The notes under the pieces were generated by a model. It had not been told where the DNA came from and searched no databases. It saw nothing but the letters and a program-made list of their open reading frames with translations. Source: Selenomonas bovis DSM 23594 (lineage in GTDB: Bacteria; Bacillota; Negativicutes; Selenomonadales; Selenomonadaceae). Taken from it: a stretch of DNA of 64,000 bases. The stretch covers positions 62,001 to 126,000 of the forward strand of contig NZ_KB908380.1 of the NCBI RefSeq assembly GCF_000381005.1, read 5' to 3'. The position numbers and the translations under genes were made by a program. Shown here piece by piece: positions 39,841-48,700 of this stretch; positions within the stretch are counted from its first letter, which is position 1, and each line of letters begins with the position of its first letter.

Positions 39841-40903
39841 GGTTGCTTTCCTCTTCCTTATTGTATTTCTTCACGGCCGGCCGCAGCCAGCCGCTGTCGT
39901 ATGCGATGACGAGCCGCGGCAGCTCCACGCGCTGTCCCGACGTACCGGCGAGCAGGCGTCTGAGCGCCTCCGTGCGCTCGAAGCTCACGTCCTGCGCGTG
40001 GCCGAGGCGCGCGAGGTAGCGGCGCAGCACGCGGCGGCAAAGCGCGCGCGGCAGCGCGCGCGCCGCCTCTGCCCGGAGCGCGGGAGCCGCCGGCAGACGC
40101 CAGGAAGCGGCATCCTCGCCGCGCGCGCGCCCCGCGGGCAGCTGCTCGATGAGGCGCGCCGCCTCCCGCGCCGCCAGATGCTCCGCGGCCTCACGCTCCT
40201 CCGCCGCGATGGCGGCCAGACGGCAGAGCCCCTGGCGGATGGCGGGATTGTACGCGCGCGCAAGCTCTGGCAGCAGCGAGAGCCGCACGCGGTTCCGGAG
40301 CGCGTCCGGCACGTCATTCGTCGCGTCGTGACGCGGCGAGAGGCCGCGCGCGCGGCAATAGTCCACGAGCTCCTGCTTCGGAAACGGGAGCAAGGGCCGC
40401 ACGAGATGGCGCGCCGCATCGCGCGCGGGAATCCCCGCGAGCCCGTCCAACCCCGCGCCGCGCAGGAGGTGCAGCAGTACTGTCTCCGCCTGATCGTCCG
40501 CGTGATGCGCCGTCACGATCAACGAGGCATCCACGCGCCCGCGCGTGCGCTCGAGGAACGCATAGCGCAGGCGGCGCGCCGCCGTCTCAAGAGACTCTGA
40601 CGCCCGCGCCGCCGCCTGCGGTACATCGCCGCTTTCAACGATACAGGGCACCGCGCGCGCCGCGCAGAACTGCCGCACGAACGCAGCGTCCTCCGCCGAC
40701 GCCCCGCCGCGAATGCCGTGCTCATAATGCGCCGCCGTGACCGTGAGCGAGAGCAGCGGGCGCAGCTCGAGCAGGAGCGAGAGCAAGGCGAGGGAGTCCG
40801 GCCCGCCCGAGCACGCGACGACGACATGCGCGCCGCGCGGCAGAAGTCCCTCCCGCCGCACATGCTCATAGAGACGATGCGCGAGATGCGTCAGCTGCGC
40901 CAT
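39827..40903 (-). CDS. tilS: tRNA(Ile)-lysidine synthetase
   Basis: Modifies C34 of the minor isoleucine tRNA to lysidine so that it reads AUA; 358 residues. The N-terminal PP-loop is VACSGGPDSLALLSLL, followed by AHYEHGIRG and VTAHHADDQAETVLLHLLRG. The C-terminal half holds the tRNA-binding domains and is very rich in Arg and Ala. The start is the ATG of MAQLTHLAHRLYEHVRREG, with GGGAGGG upstream; the frame stays open for 30 codons upstream but runs through the repeat palindrome and the preceding terminator. Confidence 0.95.
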   Translation of the reverse strand: MAQLTHLAHRLYEHVRREGLLPRGAHVVVACSGGPDSLALLSLLLELRPLLSLTVTAAHYEHGIRGGASAEDAAFVRQFCAARAVPCIVESGDVPQAAARASESLETAARRLRYAFLERTRGRVDASLIVTAHHADDQAETVLLHLLRGAGLDGLAGIPARDAARHLVRPLLPFPKQELVDYCRARGLSPRHDATNDVPDALRNRVRLSLLPELARAYNPAIRQGLCRLAAIAAEEREAAEHLAAREAARLIEQLPAGRARGEDAASWRLPAAPALRAEAARALPRALCRRVLRRYLARLGHAQDVSFERTEALRRLLAGTSGQRVELPRLVIAYDSGWLRPAVKKYNKEEESNHDEG

Positions 40904-40919
40904 AGCGTCCCTCCCCGAC

Positions 40920-40945
40920 GGAACCGCTGATTCCTCAGCGGTCCC
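40920..40945. repeat. Minimal palindrome of the repeat family
   Basis: GGAACCGCTGA, four bases, TCAGCGGTCCC: two termini of the dispersed element joined tail to tail (26 bp). It lies between the yabR terminator and the tilS binding site. Confidence 0.6.
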
Positions 40946-40954
40946 AGAAGTAAG

Positions 40955-40987
40955 AAAAGCCTTCCCCTCCCATCGGGGCAGGCTTTT
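40955..40987 (-). terminator. Terminator after the S1-domain gene
   Basis: AAAAGCCT-CCCC pairs with GGGG-AGGCTTTT (one unpaired base each side); the T run on the minus strand comes from the stem itself. Confidence 0.8.
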
Positions 40988-40993
40988 GACCAA

Positions 40994-41485
40994 TCAATCT
41001 CTTCTCGACCCACGGCCGCCGCGCTTGGAATCCGTCTTGCGGCGCAGATCTGTCAAGCGTTCGTCGCTGTCCTTGAGGAACTTCGAAAGCTTGTCCTCAA
41101 ACGATGCATTCGTGCGCGGCGAACCGCCGAAACGCCCGCCGGAGCGGCGGAAATCCCTCGGACCCCGCCCGGACGGGCGCGGGGAAGAATGAAAACCCGG
41201 TGCATGCGCATGCGTATGCGGCCGCCCCTGTCCATCGTGAGCCTCTTTCTTCTCTTCCAGCGCCTTGATGGAAAGGCCAATCTTCCCCTTGTCATCAATG
41301 CTCAGGACCTTGACCTTCACCTTCTGGTTCTCCGAAAGGAAATCATGTACATCCTTGACGTAAACATCTGCCACCTCAGAGATATGGACCAGGCCGACTT
41401 TCTTCTCGGGGAGCTCGACAAAAGCACCGAAATTCGTGATGCCTGTGACGATGCCCTCCACTACGCTGCCTACTTCAATGGCCAA
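40994..41485 (-). CDS. S1 RNA-binding domain protein (YabR-like) with Arg/Gly-rich tail
   Basis: RNA-binding protein of 163 residues. Residues 1-75 are one S1 (OB-fold) domain, MAIEVGSVVEGIVTGITNFGAFVELP and VGLVHISEVADVYVKDVHDFL. The rest is low-complexity: His/Pro/Gly, then Arg/Gly-rich segments (RDFRRSGGRFGG) and the end RGGRGSRRD, resembling RGG RNA-binding tails. The tail makes it longer than Bacillus YabR. The start is a TTG giving MAIEVGS; another TTG two codons earlier is too close to AGGAGG. It lies just after the ftsB-like gene, as in many Firmicutes. Confidence 0.9.
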   Translation of the reverse strand: MAIEVGSVVEGIVTGITNFGAFVELPEKKVGLVHISEVADVYVKDVHDFLSENQKVKVKVLSIDDKGKIGLSIKALEEKKEAHDGQGRPHTHAHAPGFHSSPRPSGRGPRDFRRSGGRFGGSPRTNASFEDKLSKFLKDSDERLTDLRRKTDSKRGGRGSRRD

Positions 41486-41523
41486 ATTCAATCTTCCTCC
41501 TTATGCTCAACAACATATGTCGG

Positions 41524-41811
41524 TTACTTGCGGGCGGTCGTATAGGGGAGCTCACCATGACGCGTCATGCCCAGTTCCTCGCGCGCGATCTTCTCGATGT
41601 ACGCGGGATCGCTGAGCGCGGCCTTCTCCTCCTTGAGTGCCTCGTTCTCCTCCTGGGCGGCCGAGAGGCGCGCCTCCGCAGCCGCCTGGTTCTCAGCCAG
41701 CTGGCCAAGATGCACCTGCTGACTCACGAGCACGAAAGCGAAATAGCCGATGATGATGGCCATGAGCGGCACAAAGAAATCAAACCGCCGTTTCCTCTTC
41801 CTGCCTTCCAT
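41524..41811 (-). CDS. FtsB/DivIC-family septum formation initiator
   Basis: Bitopic division protein, 95 residues. The order is a basic N-terminus (MEGRKRKRRFDFF), one membrane segment (about 14-33), a coiled coil (LAENQAAAEARLSAAQEENEALKEE), and the conserved C-terminal AYIEKIAREELGMTRHGEL. It would sit with FtsL/DivIB at the division site. AAGGGG precedes this ATG; the upstream in-frame start lacks a site. It lies 38 bases before the S1-domain gene. Confidence 0.9.
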   Translation of the reverse strand: MEGRKRKRRFDFFVPLMAIIIGYFAFVLVSQQVHLGQLAENQAAAEARLSAAQEENEALKEEKAALSDPAYIEKIAREELGMTRHGELPYTTARK

Positions 41812-41930
41812 GCACACCCCTTCTTCTCCACCCTGCTGTAACATTTCCTATCATACAAGGAAATCCGCATTTCTGCAAGTTTTTTCCGCGCCGGCGGCCG
41901 AAAGCGCGGCGCAGCGGATTGCGCGCCGTC

Positions 41931-42485
41931 TCACCGCTCCGACCACTGGAAATAATCCGTCGTCGCGATGCGGCGGAAGACCGAGCCGCAGTACGAACAG
42001 CGAAAATGATCCATGACGTTCTCCATATCGGGCTTGCCATCGACGATGCGCACCGGCTGCCCCTCGACGAAATCCATGCGCTCGCCGCAGCGCGGGCAGG
42101 CGCAGCGGCCATCCGCCTCGCGCTTCAGCTGGACCGGCTCGAGCTCTCCCGTCGAACGCAGCGGATGCTTCGGCTTCGCCGGGCGCCGCTCAGGCGCCGC
42201 CGCTTGCCCCGCACCGGCGGGCGCGTCCGCTGACGGCAGGCGCGCGTCAACGCCCTCGTACTCCTCGAAATACCCAGAGCCCATGAGCTCGCGATAGCTC
42301 GTATGGCACTTATCGCAGACGTAATATGGCTGCGTGCGCGTCATATCGACGCGCCCATCCACGATGGCGACCGCATCCCCCGGCACATAGCGAAGCTTCT
42401 GCTGGCACCGCGGACAAAGATATCTTTTCTCCCACACAACGGATAATTTCTGTACTGCCATCTCACTCACCCGTTTATCATTCAT
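41931..42485 (-). CDS. Twin zinc-ribbon protein, function unknown
   Basis: About 184 residues with two copies of a zinc-ribbon-like module: YLCPRCQQKL with YYVCDKCHTSY in the first half, and CACPRCGERM with FRCSYCGSVF in the second. Each module carries a similar inner stretch (AIVDGRVDM, RIVDGKPDM), so the gene looks like an internal duplication joined by a Pro/Ala linker. There is no membrane segment. The start ATG has GGGA nine bases upstream; a later ATG (MAVQKLSVV) is possible. It is cytosolic, and a nucleic-acid-binding role is only a guess. Confidence 0.75.
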   Translation of the reverse strand: MNDKRVSEMAVQKLSVVWEKRYLCPRCQQKLRYVPGDAVAIVDGRVDMTRTQPYYVCDKCHTSYRELMGSGYFEEYEGVDARLPSADAPAGAGQAAAPERRPAKPKHPLRSTGELEPVQLKREADGRCACPRCGERMDFVEGQPVRIVDGKPDMENVMDHFRCSYCGSVFRRIATTDYFQWSER

Positions 42486-42585
42486 CTGATTCCCTGCAGC
42501 CACATCTCAGGCCCGCAAGAGAATCGAACATTTCTCCTTATGAGAAAAATTCCACACAAAATGGAAAAAACCTCCCACGGAAACG

Positions 42586-43716
42586 TTAAAATTTATTACT
42601 ATCGTCCTCAGAATCTGTCAGCATGCGGACAATCTCACGCGCAGCATCGGGACGCGCGCAAGAGCGGGCACCACGGGAAAGCGCCGCTTGTTTCGCGGGA
42701 TTCTCGAGCAGGCGGCGCACCGCTTCCGCGAGGGATTCGCCGGGATGCACCCAGAGAGAGGCGCCATGCTGCGTCGCATAGACGGCATTCTCCTCTTCAG
42801 GTCCCGGAATCGGATCGTGCAGCACCGTCGGCAGGCCGAGCGCGAACGCCTCACTCACCGTGAGTGCGCCCGGCTTCGTCACGAGCAGGTCCGCAGCGCG
42901 CATGAGGAGTGTCGCGCGCTGCGTGAAGCCCCAGACGTAGAGCGCATGGCGCGAGGTCGCGACGCGCGCCCGGATGGCAAGCTCGAGATCCTCGTTGCGG
43001 CCGGCGATGACGAGAAGCGTCAGCCTGCCCTCAATGCCCTCGAGCTCATCGAGCATTGCCTCGATGCCGCCGAGCCCGAGCCCGCCGCCCATGAGCAGCA
43101 CCGTCGGCGCGTCCGCCGCGAGGCCGAGCAGCTCGCGCGCTCTGCGCTTCTCCGGCAGGCGCAGGAGCGCGCGGTCGACGGGGATGCCCGTCACATGGAC
43201 GGCATCCGCTGGGAAACCGCGCGCGATGAGCCCCTGCTGCATCGCGGGAATGGCAACGAAGTAATCATCCACGCGCGGATAGATCCAGATCTGATGTAGC
43301 GAATAGTCCGTGAGCACCGCGACGAGGCGGAAGCGACGCCTCGAAAGCCGCTTGATGAGCGAGCACGCCCCCTCCGGAAAAGGATGCGTGCAGATGACGA
43401 CATCGGGTGAGAACGCGTCGATGAGGCGCGCCATGCGATGGTACATGACGAGCGCGAACGCATCCTGCGTGAGCGTGCCGATGGCACCGCCGCCGGAGAA
43501 CTTGTAACAGCGGTCATAGAGATCCGGCACGAAGGCGAGCATGAGCAGGTAGATTTTCTTGAGCAGCCAGTGGAGCGTCGAGACGCCGCGCGACATAAAG
43601 TCAACGACCTCGATGATGGCCTCGGCGTCGGCCGCGCGCAGCTCGCGCGCGATGGCCTCCGCCGCCTTGATATGCCCTGAGCCGATGGACGCCGTCATGA
43701 TGAGATAGCGCTTCAT
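42586..43716 (-). CDS. Diacylglycerol glycosyltransferase family (MGDG synthase/UgtP-like)
   Basis: GT-B glycosyltransferase of 376 residues, related to processive diacylglycerol glucosyltransferases that make membrane glycolipids. N-terminal domain: MTASIGSGHIKAAEAIARELR, VVDFMSRGVSTLHWLLKKIYL, VICTHPFPEGA. C-terminal nucleotide-sugar part: LLMGGGLGLGG, ADLLVTKPGALTVSEAFALGLPTV and PGPEEENAVY, the typical end of the family. Its ATG overlaps the stop of the SDR gene, so both are translated together. The acceptor lipid cannot be told. Confidence 0.9.
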   Translation of the reverse strand: MKRYLIMTASIGSGHIKAAEAIARELRAADAEAIIEVVDFMSRGVSTLHWLLKKIYLLMLAFVPDLYDRCYKFSGGGAIGTLTQDAFALVMYHRMARLIDAFSPDVVICTHPFPEGACSLIKRLSRRRFRLVAVLTDYSLHQIWIYPRVDDYFVAIPAMQQGLIARGFPADAVHVTGIPVDRALLRLPEKRRARELLGLAADAPTVLLMGGGLGLGGIEAMLDELEGIEGRLTLLVIAGRNEDLELAIRARVATSRHALYVWGFTQRATLLMRAADLLVTKPGALTVSEAFALGLPTVLHDPIPGPEEENAVYATQHGASLWVHPGESLAEAVRRLLENPAKQAALSRGARSCARPDAAREIVRMLTDSEDDSNKF

Positions 43717-44483
43717 GCGGTCAGCCCCCCGTCGATGGAAAGAATCGTCCCCGTGATGAACGCCGCGTCAGGCGACGCGAGGTAACAGATGGCACTCGCC
43801 GCCTCCTCCGCCGTGCCGATGCGCCCGAGCGGATAGACGGAGCGCATCTCACGAAGCGCCGCCTCCCGGTCCGCGGCCGCCGCAAGCTGCCGCTCTGTGA
43901 GCGGCGTCATGATGTCTCCGGGCGCGATTGCGTTGACACGGATGCCCTCGTGCGCGAGCTCGAGCGCGAGCGCGCGCGTGAGAAGCGACACGCCGCCCTT
44001 GGCCGCGCAGTACGCCGTGCAGAAGTAATTGCCGTGCACGCCCGCGTCCGAACCGACATTGACGATGGCGGCGCTCCCCGCGTGCTGCCGCAGCGCAGGC
44101 AAGGCCGCGCGGCACATGAAATACGTCCCCTTGAGGTCGACGTCCAGCACCTCGTCAAACATCTCCTCTGTCATCTCGTCGATGGCACCCTCCACGTAGA
44201 TGCCCGCGGAATTGACGAGCACATCGATCCCTCCGAATGCACGGACGCACGCCGCGGCGAGCCGCTCCGTATCGGCAACGCGCGCGACATCGGCCGCACA
44301 GAAACGCACGCGCGGCCGCACCTCTGCGGGCAGCGTGCGCAGCGCCGCCTCGCCGCGCGCAGCGTCCCTGCCCGCAATCAGCACGCAATCCCCCGCCGCC
44401 GCGAAGCGCTGCGCCGCCGCGAGTCCGATGCCAGATGTGCCGCCAGTGATGAGTACGGCCCTTCTTTCCTGCTGTCCTTCCAA
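43713..44483 (-). CDS. Short-chain dehydrogenase/reductase
   Basis: Classical SDR oxidoreductase, 256 residues. Cofactor loop ITGGTSGIGLAAAQ, VLVNSAGIY (NAG), the catalytic Ser in IVNVGSDAGVHGN, YCAAKGG (Tyr-x3-Lys: YCAAK), and the C-terminal LASPDAAFITGTILSIDGGLTA. It looks like the glucose-1-dehydrogenase/FabG group; substrate unknown. I start at a TTG with GGGAG six bases upstream; the 50 upstream codons are not family-like. It is coupled to the glycosyltransferase gene by a 4-base overlap. Confidence 0.9.
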   Translation of the reverse strand: MEGQQERRAVLITGGTSGIGLAAAQRFAAAGDCVLIAGRDAARGEAALRTLPAEVRPRVRFCAADVARVADTERLAAACVRAFGGIDVLVNSAGIYVEGAIDEMTEEMFDEVLDVDLKGTYFMCRAALPALRQHAGSAAIVNVGSDAGVHGNYFCTAYCAAKGGVSLLTRALALELAHEGIRVNAIAPGDIMTPLTERQLAAAADREAALREMRSVYPLGRIGTAEEAASAICYLASPDAAFITGTILSIDGGLTA

Positions 44484-44659
44484 AGTCTTCTCCCTTCCTG
44501 CTGCGCGGGGCCTGCCTCCCCGCGCGGCTTCACAGCCTGTATCTCTGCAAAGAAAAAAGGCGTCCCTGCTCTTTGCACGTCCACCTAGCGATGAAGCGTA
44601 CAAATCATCAGGAACACCTCTCCTGCCCTGCACCCATAGCGTACCAACGGTACAGCAGC

Positions 44660-44935
44660 TTATGCGTTCACGGCATCCTTCAGCGTCTTGCCAGCCTTGA
44701 ACACCGGATTCTTAGAAGCCGGAATCTCGATGGCCTTGCCCGTCTGCGGGTTGCGGCCCGTACGTGCAGCGCGCTCCTTGACCTCGAACGTACCGAAGCC
44801 GATGAGCTGGATCTTCTCGCCGGCGACGAGAGCCTCCTCGATGGAAGAGAAGAATGCCGTCACAGCTTTCTCAGCGTCTTTCTTCGTCAGGCCTGCATTC
44901 TCAGCAACCTTAGCTACCAGTTCAGTTTTATTCAC
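44660..44935 (-). CDS. hup: DNA-binding protein HU
   Basis: Nucleoid protein, 91 residues, single-domain [25 protein letters not shown], the flexible arm [23 protein letters not shown] and [12 protein letters not shown]. The start is a GTG with AAGGAG nine bases upstream. It is preceded by a good promoter and a leader containing a minimal palindrome of the repeat family. It is monocistronic. Confidence 0.98.
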   Translation of the reverse strand: MNKTELVAKVAENAGLTKKDAEKAVTAFFSSIEEALVAGEKIQLIGFGTFEVKERAARTGRNPQTGKAIEIPASKNPVFKAGKTLKDAVNA

Positions 44936-44988
44936 AATCGTAGCCTCCTTAGTATGTATCGGATTGCGAGCGCTCCTGCGCCGCTTGC

Positions 44989-45016
44989 GGGAGCACTGAT
45001 ACGGTCAGCGCTTCCT
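44989..45016. repeat. Minimal palindrome of the repeat family in the hup leader
   Basis: GGGAGCACTGA, five bases, TCAGCGCTTCC: two element termini back to back, within the untranslated leader of hup. Confidence 0.55.
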
Positions 45017-45032
45017 TCTGTCTACTCACAAA

Positions 45033-45061
45033 AATATAGCAAGAAACCCTAGAAAAATCAA
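45033..45061 (-). promoter_or_regulatory. Promoter of hup
   Basis: TTGATT (45056-45061), 17-base spacer, TATATT (45033-45038) on the minus strand. The -35 lies in the T tract of the terminator immediately upstream. Confidence 0.7.
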
Positions 45062-45081
45062 GGCTTTTCACGAAAAAAGCC
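45053..45081 (-). terminator. Terminator of the mfd operon
   Basis: GGCTTTT-TTCGTG-AAAAGCC followed by TTGATTTTT on the minus strand, eight bases after the methylase-like gene. Confidence 0.75.
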
Positions 45082-45089
45082 GGAATTTC

Positions 45090-45782
45090 CTACGAAACCT
45101 CCTGCTTCTCCAGCGCTGCCGGCACAAAAATCGTCGTGAGGTGGTCGATCTCCGGCTGCCGGTCGAGTTCGTAGAGCGGAATCTTGCGCACGATCTCATC
45201 GGGCAGCGCGAGGTTGTGGATGAACGTCACCTCGGTCTCATCTCCGTAGAGCTCCATGAGCGCCAGCTTGCAGTCCGACGCCGTGAAGGCATCGTAGACC
45301 TGCGTGATGACGAGGCTCATGAACGGCCGCACCGCAAGGCGCGCGACATCCTCGGCATCGAGGATGGCAAGCCCCGCCACGGGATCGATGCCAAGGCGCG
45401 TGTAGAGCACCTCGACGAAGCTCATGCCCGGCAGGATGGTGAGCGGCACGCCCTGCGCCGCCGCGCGCTCGCGGAGCAGTACGACCGTGCGCTCCGCGAC
45501 GAGCGGACTGCCGGGTACAGCGTAGACGATGGACGCGCCTGCCGCCGCACGCCGCACGAGATCCGCCGCGATGGCGCGGTAGAGCGCCTCGAAGTCCGGC
45601 GCCTGCTCATAGAAGCCGTCGTACGTCGTGAAGGAAAGCCCTGCCTCCCGCAGCGCCGCGACCGTCGGATGGATGGCCGTGCGCAGCACGAGCGTCTCCG
45701 CGTGCGTCATGAGCTCCCACGCCTCGCGCGTGATGAGCCCCGCGCGTCCCGGCCCCAGACCGATGACTTTGATCTCTCCCAT
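45090..45782 (-). CDS. Tetrapyrrole-methylase-family protein (YabN N-domain-like)
   Basis: SAM-dependent methylase fold of 230 residues: MGEIKVIGLGPGRAGLITREAWELM, VVYAVPGSP-type segment (SIVYAVPGSPLVAERT), ILPGMSFVEVLYTRLGIDP and HNLALPDEIVRKIPLYELDR. It matches the N-terminal domain of Bacillus YabN/MazG fusions, but the MazG pyrophosphohydrolase domain is absent. The target is unknown. It follows mfd with a one-base gap and belongs to its operon, the same neighbour set (mfd, yabN, hup) as in Bacillus. Confidence 0.88.
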   Translation of the reverse strand: MGEIKVIGLGPGRAGLITREAWELMTHAETLVLRTAIHPTVAALREAGLSFTTYDGFYEQAPDFEALYRAIAADLVRRAAAGASIVYAVPGSPLVAERTVVLLRERAAAQGVPLTILPGMSFVEVLYTRLGIDPVAGLAILDAEDVARLAVRPFMSLVITQVYDAFTASDCKLALMELYGDETEVTFIHNLALPDEIVRKIPLYELDRQPEIDHLTTIFVPAALEKQEVS

Positions 45783-45783
45783 C

Positions 45784-48700
45784 TCAGGCTCCTTTCTTCG
45801 TGCGGCGCGTGAGCGCCTCTATATCCCCCGCGAGTGCCATGAGCACGCGCGTGAGGAAATTCGTGATGTCCTTCTTGTACGACGGCAGCAGGCGCAGACG
45901 CAGCATGCCCTGCTGCGGCAGGATGGTCAGGTTCGGGCCGAACCGTTCCTTGAGCTGCATGAGCCGCTCCATCGAAAGCGTCGGCTCCTTCGTGAGGCGC
46001 AGCTCGACGAACGCCGGCTTCTCCGAGATCGACGCGATGCCGAGTTCGCGCGCGTAGTTGCGAATACGCGTGACCGCAAGGAGATTCATGACGCCCGGCG
46101 TCGGCTCGCCGAACCTGTCGATGAGCTCGTCGATGAACGCGGGAATCTCCTCGTTCTTGCGAATGGCCGCGATGCGCTGGTAGATCTCGAGCTTGTGCTG
46201 CGCATCGCTGATATAGCCGCCGTCGATATAGGCCTCCGTCTGAATCTCGATGACGGGTTCCGGGCGCACCTTCGCGGGCTTCTTCTGCTGCAGGGCGGCG
46301 ATGGCCTCCTCGAGCAGCTTGCAGTACATCTCGAAGCCGACGCTCGCGATATGGCCGTGCTGCTGCGAGCCGAGCAGGTTACCGGCGCCGCGGATCTCGA
46401 GGTCGCGCATCGCGATCTTGAAGCCAGCGCCGAGCTCGGCGAATTCCTTCATCGCTGCGAGGCGTTTCTCCGCCGTCTCCGTGAGCACCTTGTCCGCCTG
46501 ATAGACGAAATACGCGAACGCCATGCGCGGCGAACGCCCAACGCGCCCGCGCATCTGGTAGAGCTGCGAAAGTCCGAAATGATCGGCGTTGTAGACGATG
46601 ATGGTATTCGCGTTCGCCACATCGAGTCCGTTCTCGACGATGCTCGTCGCGAGCAGGATGTCCCCCTTGCCCTCGTAGAAATCCATCATCACGCGTTCGA
46701 GCATCTCCTCTGGCATCTGCCCGTGCGCGACGAGGATACGCGCCTCCGGCACGAGCTCCGCGAGCCGCGCGCGCATCGCGTCGATGCTCATGACGCGGTT
46801 GTAGACGAAGAATACCTGGCCGCCGCGCCGCAGCTCGCGCTTGATGGCGCCCGCCATCACGTCGTCGCGCGCCTCGACGACATACGTCTGCACGGGGAAG
46901 CGCTCCGCCGGCGGCGTCTCGATGATGCTCATATCGCGCGCACCGACGAGCGACATGTGGAGCGTGCGCGGGATCGGCGTCGCCGAGAGCGTGAGCACGT
47001 CGATGCCCGCCGCGAGACTCCGGATCTTGTCCTTCTGCTTCACGCCGAACCGCTGCTCCTCATCGACGATGAGCAGGCCGAGATCCTTGAAACGCACCTT
47101 GCGCTGGTTGAGGATCGCGTGCGTGCCGATGAGGATATCGACCTCGCCGCTCGCCACGCGTGCAAGCGTCTCTTTCTGCTCCCGCGCGGAGCGGAAGCGG
47201 CTGATGACGTCGACCGTCGGCAGGAAGCCCAGGAAACGCTGCGAAAACGTCTGGTAATGCTGCTGCGCGAGCACCGTCGTCGGCACGAGCACCGCGACCT
47301 GCTTGCCGTCCAGCGCCGCCTTGTACGCAGCGCGGATCGCGACTTCCGTCTTGCCGAAGCCCACGTCGCCGCAGAGCAGCCGGTCCATCGGCTTCGGTTG
47401 CTCCATGTCCGCCTTGATCTCGCGGATGGCGCGCAGCTGATCTGCCGTCTCCTCATAGGGGAACGCATCCTCGAACTCGCGCTGGCTCGCGTCGTCCGGT
47501 GAAAAGGCATAGCCCGTCGCCTGCTTGCGCTTCGCGTAAATCTCGATGAGCTTCTCCGCGATATCCTCGACGGACTTCTTCGCGCGCGCCTTGGCCTTGA
47601 CCCACTCCGTGCCCCCCATGCGCGAGAGGCGCGGCACCTCGCCCTCCGCGCCGATGTATTTCTGCAGGAGATGCACCTGGTCTGTCGGCACGTAGAGCTT
47701 GTCCTCGCCGCCGTACTTGATGTGCAGATAGTCGCGGTGCACGCCGCCCACATCGAGCGTCACGACGCCGAGGTACTTGCCGATGCCGTGGTTGACATGC
47801 ACGACGTAGTCGCCTGGCTTGATGTCGCGGAAATGGGAGATCTTCTCCCCATCCGGCGCCTTGGCCGCGAGACGGCGCTTCACGCGGCCGAAGATATCCT
47901 TTTCCGTGAGCACGACGAGATGATCCTGCGCGAACTCGAAGCCTGCGAGCAGCCTGCCGACCTGCACGCTCACGAGCCTGCTGTCAAGCTCTGCCCCCGC
48001 CTCGATCACCGCTGATGGGATGCGCCGCTTGGCGAGCATCTCGCGCAGTCCGTCTGCCTTCTCGCGCGTGCTGACGAGCGCGAGCACGCGCTCTCCCGCG
48101 GCGAGCCAGCGCGAAAGCTCGCTCGCGAGCAGATCCATCTGCCGCTGGAACGGCGTCATGTTCGTGACCGTGACGCTCATCGTCACGTCAGGCGTGCAGC
48201 CGTGCACCTGCTGCAGCATGAGTGCGGAGAACACCACCGTATGCGCCTCGGCGGCCGCGAGCAGATCCTCCCAGCGGAACAGCTGTCCCTTGCCGTCTGG
48301 ATTTTCCTTGACGAGCGTGCGGATAGCCTCGCGGATGCGCGTCGGCTCATCGAAGATGACCGTGCCCTCCGCGCTCAGATACGAGAGGAACGGCTCCGGC
48401 TTCCCCGTCGCCTCCGCCTGCGCGAGCGGCAGGATGGAGAGCGCGCCGATGCTCTTCACCGAGCGCTTCGTCCCGAGGTCATACTCGCGCAGCGAGTCGA
48501 TCTCCTCGTCGAAGAACTCCACGCGCACCGGCGTCGTGCGGTTCACGGGGAATACGTCCACGATGCCGCCGCGCGCGCTGAACTGGCCCATGGCCTCGAC
48601 CTCATCGACGCGCTCGTAGCCGAGACCGGCGAGCCGCTCGATGAGATGCGCGAGGCCGAACGTCTCCCCCGTGCCCAGGCGCAGCGAAAGGCGGGAGAAG

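Noticed and set aside
44545-44585. Terminator candidate around TGCAAAG/CTTTGCA after hup
   Set aside because: The T run lies inside the loop, not after the stem, so it does not fit an intrinsic terminator.
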